A DNA stretch of 64,000 nt from an uncultured Chitinophaga sp. (GTDB taxonomy: Bacteria; Bacteroidota; Bacteroidia; Chitinophagales; Chitinophagaceae), in contig NZ_CABHOU010000025.1 of assembly GCF_902168175.1 (NCBI RefSeq), positions 310,001 to 374,000 of the forward strand, given 5' to 3'. Shown in pieces: positions 59,875 to 64,000 of the stretch; position 1 is the stretch's first letter; each line of letters opens with the position of its first letter. The position numbers and the translations under genes are program-made. The notes below the pieces were generated by a model that saw only the letters and a list, made by a program, of their open reading frames with translations, was not told the origin of the DNA and made no database searches.

Positions 59875-62211
59875 TTAGAATTTGATGGTGAGATTCACTG
59901 CCCAGTTACGTGGCGGCTGTGGCTCGCCCCAGGGGCCCCAGTACATCTCGTTGGTAATATTGTCCAGCTTCACCCCTACGCGGTAACCCGGACGGTCGTA
60001 GAAGATCGTGCCGTTAAACACAGTATAGGCGGGGAAGTAGGTGAGGTTGTTATTGTCGAATACGATGTCTCCGTTGTACACCGCACCGGCGCCAATACCC
60101 AACCCGGATACTTTTCCGCTGTTGATGCGGTAGCTGATCCACGTGTTGGCCGTGTGTTTTGCACCCGATGCCGGCGGACGCTTGCCTACAAAATCTTTCG
60201 CCTTGGTGATCTCTATGTCATTGAAGCCATAACCAGCCAGGATGTTGAGGCCGGAAATGGGATTGGCAATCACCTCCGCTTCAAAACCTTTACTTTTCCA
60301 GGTGCCATCCTGGTAATAGATGGTAAGGTCGGTATTATCCTGACGGATTTTGTCTTTTACTGCAATGTCGTAAGCACTCAGTGTTACGCTTAATTTACTT
60401 TTCAGGAGGTCGGCTTTAATACCACCTTCCCACTGGTTCGCCTGCTCCGGCTTAAACACATTGCCGTTACGGTCTACCTGTGCGGAATAGCTAAAGCCGT
60501 TCTGGTAATTCGCGAATACAGACAACTGATCTTTCACCACCTGGTACACTGCACCGAATTTAGGGGAGAAAGAAGACTTGTTGTAGTTGCCGGTCGTTTT
60601 GCCGGTAGCCAGGGAATAAGTTCCTTTAGCATCTACTCTATCCCAGCGCACACTTGCCATAACGAGTAACTGATCGGTAAGGTTCACTACGTCGGACACG
60701 TAAATGCCGTAACGGTCTGTATGGCTTTTGAAGTAGTTCGTGGGTTTCATACCTGCCAGGCGCCTGTCTACATCTTCTCTCATTAAGATAGGCGTTGTTC
60801 CGGTGGTAGATATTGTATCGTGCATGTAGTTCAGGATGTAAGTGGGCTGGGTAATATCCGCCAGGTAGTCGGCGCCCATCAGTACGCGGTGTTTGATAGC
60901 ACCGGTGTGGAACTCACCATTCAGGTTCTGCTGGATCTGGATGGTGTTGTAGTTATGGCTGTACTTTTGTACGCGCCTGGACAAGGTTTCGCCGGTGCCT
61001 AACAGCGTACCGCTGAACTGGTACTGCTGGCGGGCATTTACGCCGCCGGTAGAAAATATGGTGGTCGTATTCCAATTGCTGTTGATCTTATAGTTCATGG
61101 TAGCAAACAGGTTATAACCGGGGAATACGGACTCCAGGTCGTTGGAATAGAACGTGCGTTTGTAGTATTTCGCCATCGCGGCTTTATAGTCGGCCGGAGC
61201 ACCCAACGGGTTGATGTAGGCGATAGCCTGTGTACCAGCGTTGCGGAACATTTCCACATCTATGAGGAACGAAAGGCGGTCGCTCGCTTTATAAGCGAAA
61301 GAGGTTGCCAGGAAGTAGTTACGCCTGAAACCTGCTTCCTGGAAGCTCTCCTGTCCCCAGCGACCAAGGTTTACACGCAGCAGCGCGGTTTTGTCTTCGT
61401 TCAGCGGTGCGTTGATGTCTGCCGTGATGCGGTTCAATCCCCAGCTGCCGGCCGTGAAGTTGAGGTCTGTCCGGAAGGTTTCGAAAGGTTTTTTGGTCAC
61501 CCTGTTTACCAGGCCGCCGTAAGATACCGCACCGCTACCAAACAAAGTACCGGAAGGGCCTTTCATCACTTCGATGCGCTCCAGGTTGGCCATGTCTACC
61601 GTAATCAGCTGGTTGGCCACCATGCCGTTGCGGATGTAGTTAGCAGTACGGAAACCACGGATGATGGTAGACGTACGGCCGTTACTCACCGTTTCGGTAG
61701 AGTTGACGCCGGCCACGTTTTTGATCGCGTCTTTATATTCAAGGATGCCCTGTTCTTTAATGATCTCGGAGGTGACGATGTTGTATACCTGCGGGTTTTC
61801 CAGGTTTTTCAGCGGCATACGGGCCACGTAGTCACTCTCTTTTTTAGCGAATTTATTTTTGCCGCTGGCGATGATCACTTCCTGGAGCGTTTGCTGCGAA
61901 GCTTTCAGCTGGAAGTTTTGCTCCACGGTTTGACCGGCTGTGATGTTCACCGTAAAACTGATCATATCATGCCCTGCCACGAATACTTCTGCCAGGTAGG
62001 TGCCGGGCGCCACGTTCCGGATAACATAAGCGCCGTTTTCGTTGGTAACGGTTTGCTTGCGAGCGTCTTTCAGGCGAACGCCTACGCCTGGTACTTCCGT
62101 ACCGTCTTCCGCCGTAACGCGGCCTTTGATCGCGCCGTAGTTAATTGTCTGTGCAGTCGTTGTCCTGATCATGACGAGCATGAAGAGGCTTATAATGGTA
62201 ATTACTCTCAT
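59875..62211 (-). CDS. TonB-dependent siderophore receptor
   Basis: CarboxypepD_reg-like N-term; RIEVMKGPSGTLFGSGAVSYGGLVNRVTKKP; RTSTIIRGFRTANYIRNGM. Confidence 0.94.
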   Translation of the reverse strand: MRVITIISLFMLVMIRTTTAQTINYGAIKGRVTAEDGTEVPGVGVRLKDARKQTVTNENGAYVIRNVAPGTYLAEVFVAGHDMISFTVNITAGQTVEQNFQLKASQQTLQEVIIASGKNKFAKKESDYVARMPLKNLENPQVYNIVTSEIIKEQGILEYKDAIKNVAGVNSTETVSNGRTSTIIRGFRTANYIRNGMVANQLITVDMANLERIEVMKGPSGTLFGSGAVSYGGLVNRVTKKPFETFRTDLNFTAGSWGLNRITADINAPLNEDKTALLRVNLGRWGQESFQEAGFRRNYFLATSFAYKASDRLSFLIDVEMFRNAGTQAIAYINPLGAPADYKAAMAKYYKRTFYSNDLESVFPGYNLFATMNYKINSNWNTTTIFSTGGVNARQQYQFSGTLLGTGETLSRRVQKYSHNYNTIQIQQNLNGEFHTGAIKHRVLMGADYLADITQPTYILNYMHDTISTTGTTPILMREDVDRRLAGMKPTNYFKSHTDRYGIYVSDVVNLTDQLLVMASVRWDRVDAKGTYSLATGKTTGNYNKSSFSPKFGAVYQVVKDQLSVFANYQNGFSYSAQVDRNGNVFKPEQANQWEGGIKADLLKSKLSVTLSAYDIAVKDKIRQDNTDLTIYYQDGTWKSKGFEAEVIANPISGLNILAGYGFNDIEITKAKDFVGKRPPASGAKHTANTWISYRINSGKVSGLGIGAGAVYNGDIVFDNNNLTYFPAYTVFNGTIFYDRPGYRVGVKLDNITNEMYWGPWGEPQPPRNWAVNLTIKF

Positions 62212-62389
62212 GGAAAGATGTTAAGGTTAGGCTGATTACAGGATTCAGTAATCGAGGCGCAAAGTTAGAAGAAGGACAAAGGGTGTGTAGATCAAATGCG
62301 GAATTTGATTTACGCTAACGGGAAATCTTCCGTAATCAATTACAAAAAGGGCGACTAACAAGTGGTCGTTGCACAACTAAACCATAGGC

Positions 62390-62439
62390 ATAATAAGAAA
62401 GCACAACAAACCTTACCGTTTGTTGTGCTTTCTTATTAT
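62390..62439. repeat. 22-bp perfect inverted repeat with 6-nt loop
   Basis: ATAATAAGAAAGCACAACAAAC-CTTACC-GTTTGTTGTGCTTTCTTATTAT. Confidence 0.9.
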
Positions 62440-62481
62440 AGCATATTGATAATCAAATGTTTGATTTGTATAATTTATACT

Positions 62482-62975
62482 ATGCAAGACAAGAAAGATT
62501 ATCAGGAGAGACTGTTCATTCAGTTCCTGCTCTCCGACTACGTTCCTCAAGACAATTTTTACAGGCAATTGAAGTCAATAGTTTATTTTAGCTTCTTATA
62601 TGCATCAACTGCTAAATATTATGGAAGTGAAGGGCAGAAAAGTATAGACCCGGTAGTTTTTATGAAGTTGATGTTGGGGGGATTTAGAGAATCTAAACAG
62701 CGATCGAAGGATTATCTCCACTTCTAGGATGCGCATAGATATTCTGTATTTCATAGGTTATGATTAGATGAAGAACTTCCCTGGCATTCCATGCTTAGTC
62801 CCACTCGTCAACTTTATGGAGAAGAAGAGTTTATGACTTTATTTAAACTGGTATTGAAACAATGTATGGATAAGGGTTTGATATCAGGTAAGCGTCAGGC
62901 GGTCGACAGTGTATTTTTTTTCGGCATTGTTTGCGGGTATTTCAACCGGCCAATACTTGTTTCTTCTCTTTAATT
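62482..62975 (+). pseudogene. Degenerate IS1182/IS5-type transposase remnant (DUF772-like N-terminus)
   Basis: MQDKKDYQERLFIQFLLSDYVPQDNFYRQLKS...PVVFMKLMLGGF then stop/frameshift; LYGEEEFMTLFKLVLKQCMDKGLISGKRQAVDSVF in a second frame. Confidence 0.7.
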
Positions 62976-63216
62976 TGATACGGATGTGGACAGGGCAACA
63001 ATCGCTTTTATTTCGTCTTTTTCGCCAGTTTAAAATGGGCGCAAATGAAGGAGTAAAACATTGCCTCTTAGTTTAATCTTGAGCGTATTTTTTGTGGAGG
63101 CGGGAGGTCTTGTGGAAGGGAAAAAATGATTGAGCTTTGGGCAGAACCAATGGTAGAACAACCCGCGATTTTCGGCGAGTTTCGGCGGAGGTGGCCTTGA
63201 ATGGAGGTAAAATAGA

Positions 63217-63249
63217 AAAACCGCTACAGAGTAGACCTGTAGCGGTTTT
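63217..63249. terminator. 13-bp perfect hairpin AAAACCGCTACAG-N7-CTGTAGCGGTTTT
   Basis: Perfect stem, T/A-rich flanks. Confidence 0.65.
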
Positions 63250-63289
63250 AGAGACTTTTGAAACCCGCGGAGAAGGGTTTCGTTGTAAT

Positions 63290-63460
63290 ACCTGTTACCA
63301 AGGATGGATTCGAACCACCAAACAACTGTAAATCAACAATAAACATCAGACTGCACAATAGCAAAAAAAAGAAGATCCGCTCTACGAGCGGATCTTCACC
63401 ATCTGTTACCCTTGACGATTTTTTTTCGAACCAATTTATACAGATAATCAGTAAGTTAAG
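63290..63460 (-). repeat. tRNA-like 3'-half plus terminator repeat, copy 3
   Basis: Minus strand CTGATTATCTGTATAAATTGGTTCGAAA..GGGTAACAGATGGTGAAGATCCGCTCGTAGAGCGGATCTTC then GTTGATTTACAGTTGTTTGGTGGTTCGAATCCATCCTTGGTAACA. Confidence 0.75.
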
Positions 63461-64000
63461 CTGATTTCTCTCGTTACACTGTTAGGCAAGACACCCCTTC
63501 AGCAATCATAAAGAGTCATAGCTCCGGCACTCCGCTTTCCGCTGAATGGCATTGTGAGCTTTGTGACTACGGTGCTAAGGGAGAATAATGAAGTTTTAGG
63601 CTACACGATGCAGAAAACCTAAAAGCAGCGAAAAACATATTCCTATTTTGGTGAGTTTATTATTGGAGGGCTGAAAATATTTTTTTGCATTTTAGTACCA
63701 ATAGCACTTTATGTTGCTTTTAAAAGGTATAAAAAAACGTAAGGTCGTATTTCATCTTATTCGCACCCATCAATTATTTCGCTTTTTTTATTGCCATCAA
63801 ACCCATTGTATTTTTCACCACTCATTTCGGCTGAGAAGTCAATGCCTCCACGCTGGAAATTAAGAATTTCACCTACGATGGATATGCAGATTTCAGTAAG
63901 GCTTATTTTCATATTGGTGCTGCAAATGCAGATAATGATTTATTATTAAGCATTGATTTAAACCTCTATAATAGTTCATTACAGAAAATATTTTTACATA

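Overview
The window reads as Bacteroidota chromosome, probably Chitinophagaceae (SusC/SusD pairs, DUF4270, BlaI/BlaR1-M56, -33 TTTG / -7 TAnnTTTG promoters). From left to right it contains: a kelch protein, a DUF4270/outer-membrane pair and a GH1 glucosidase; an odd ~0.9 kb non-coding block with inverted repeats and iterons; a SUMF1-type protein; a BlaR1(M56)/BlaI regulatory locus with palindromic operators; three TlpA-like thioredoxins; a complete histidine and tryptophan biosynthesis supercluster on the minus strand (hisG-D-C-B - trpE-G-D-C-F-B-A - hisH-A-F-IE); ECF sigma, signal peptidase and SusCD loci; and a right-hand accessory region of sigma/FecR/TonB modules separated by direct repeats that look tRNA-derived and carry terminators. 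The main result lies below the ORF-track length cutoff. The supercluster carries two short attenuator leader genes: a his leader (MKNNNVHTHHHHTYQSGGLG) before hisG and a trp leader (MTKTFTYKYWWHVSRAYAV) in the hisB-trpE gap. Each has a Bacteroidota-type promoter whose -7 box ends exactly 8 nt before the leader ATG, and each is followed by an intrinsic terminator whose 3' arm can pair with a segment of the leader ORF. Because the trp operon sits inside the his operon, the Trp attenuator is predicted to control transcription of the distal hisHAFI genes as well. No CRISPR, rRNA or intact tRNA was recognised. All calls were made by reading; no database search or folding was run.
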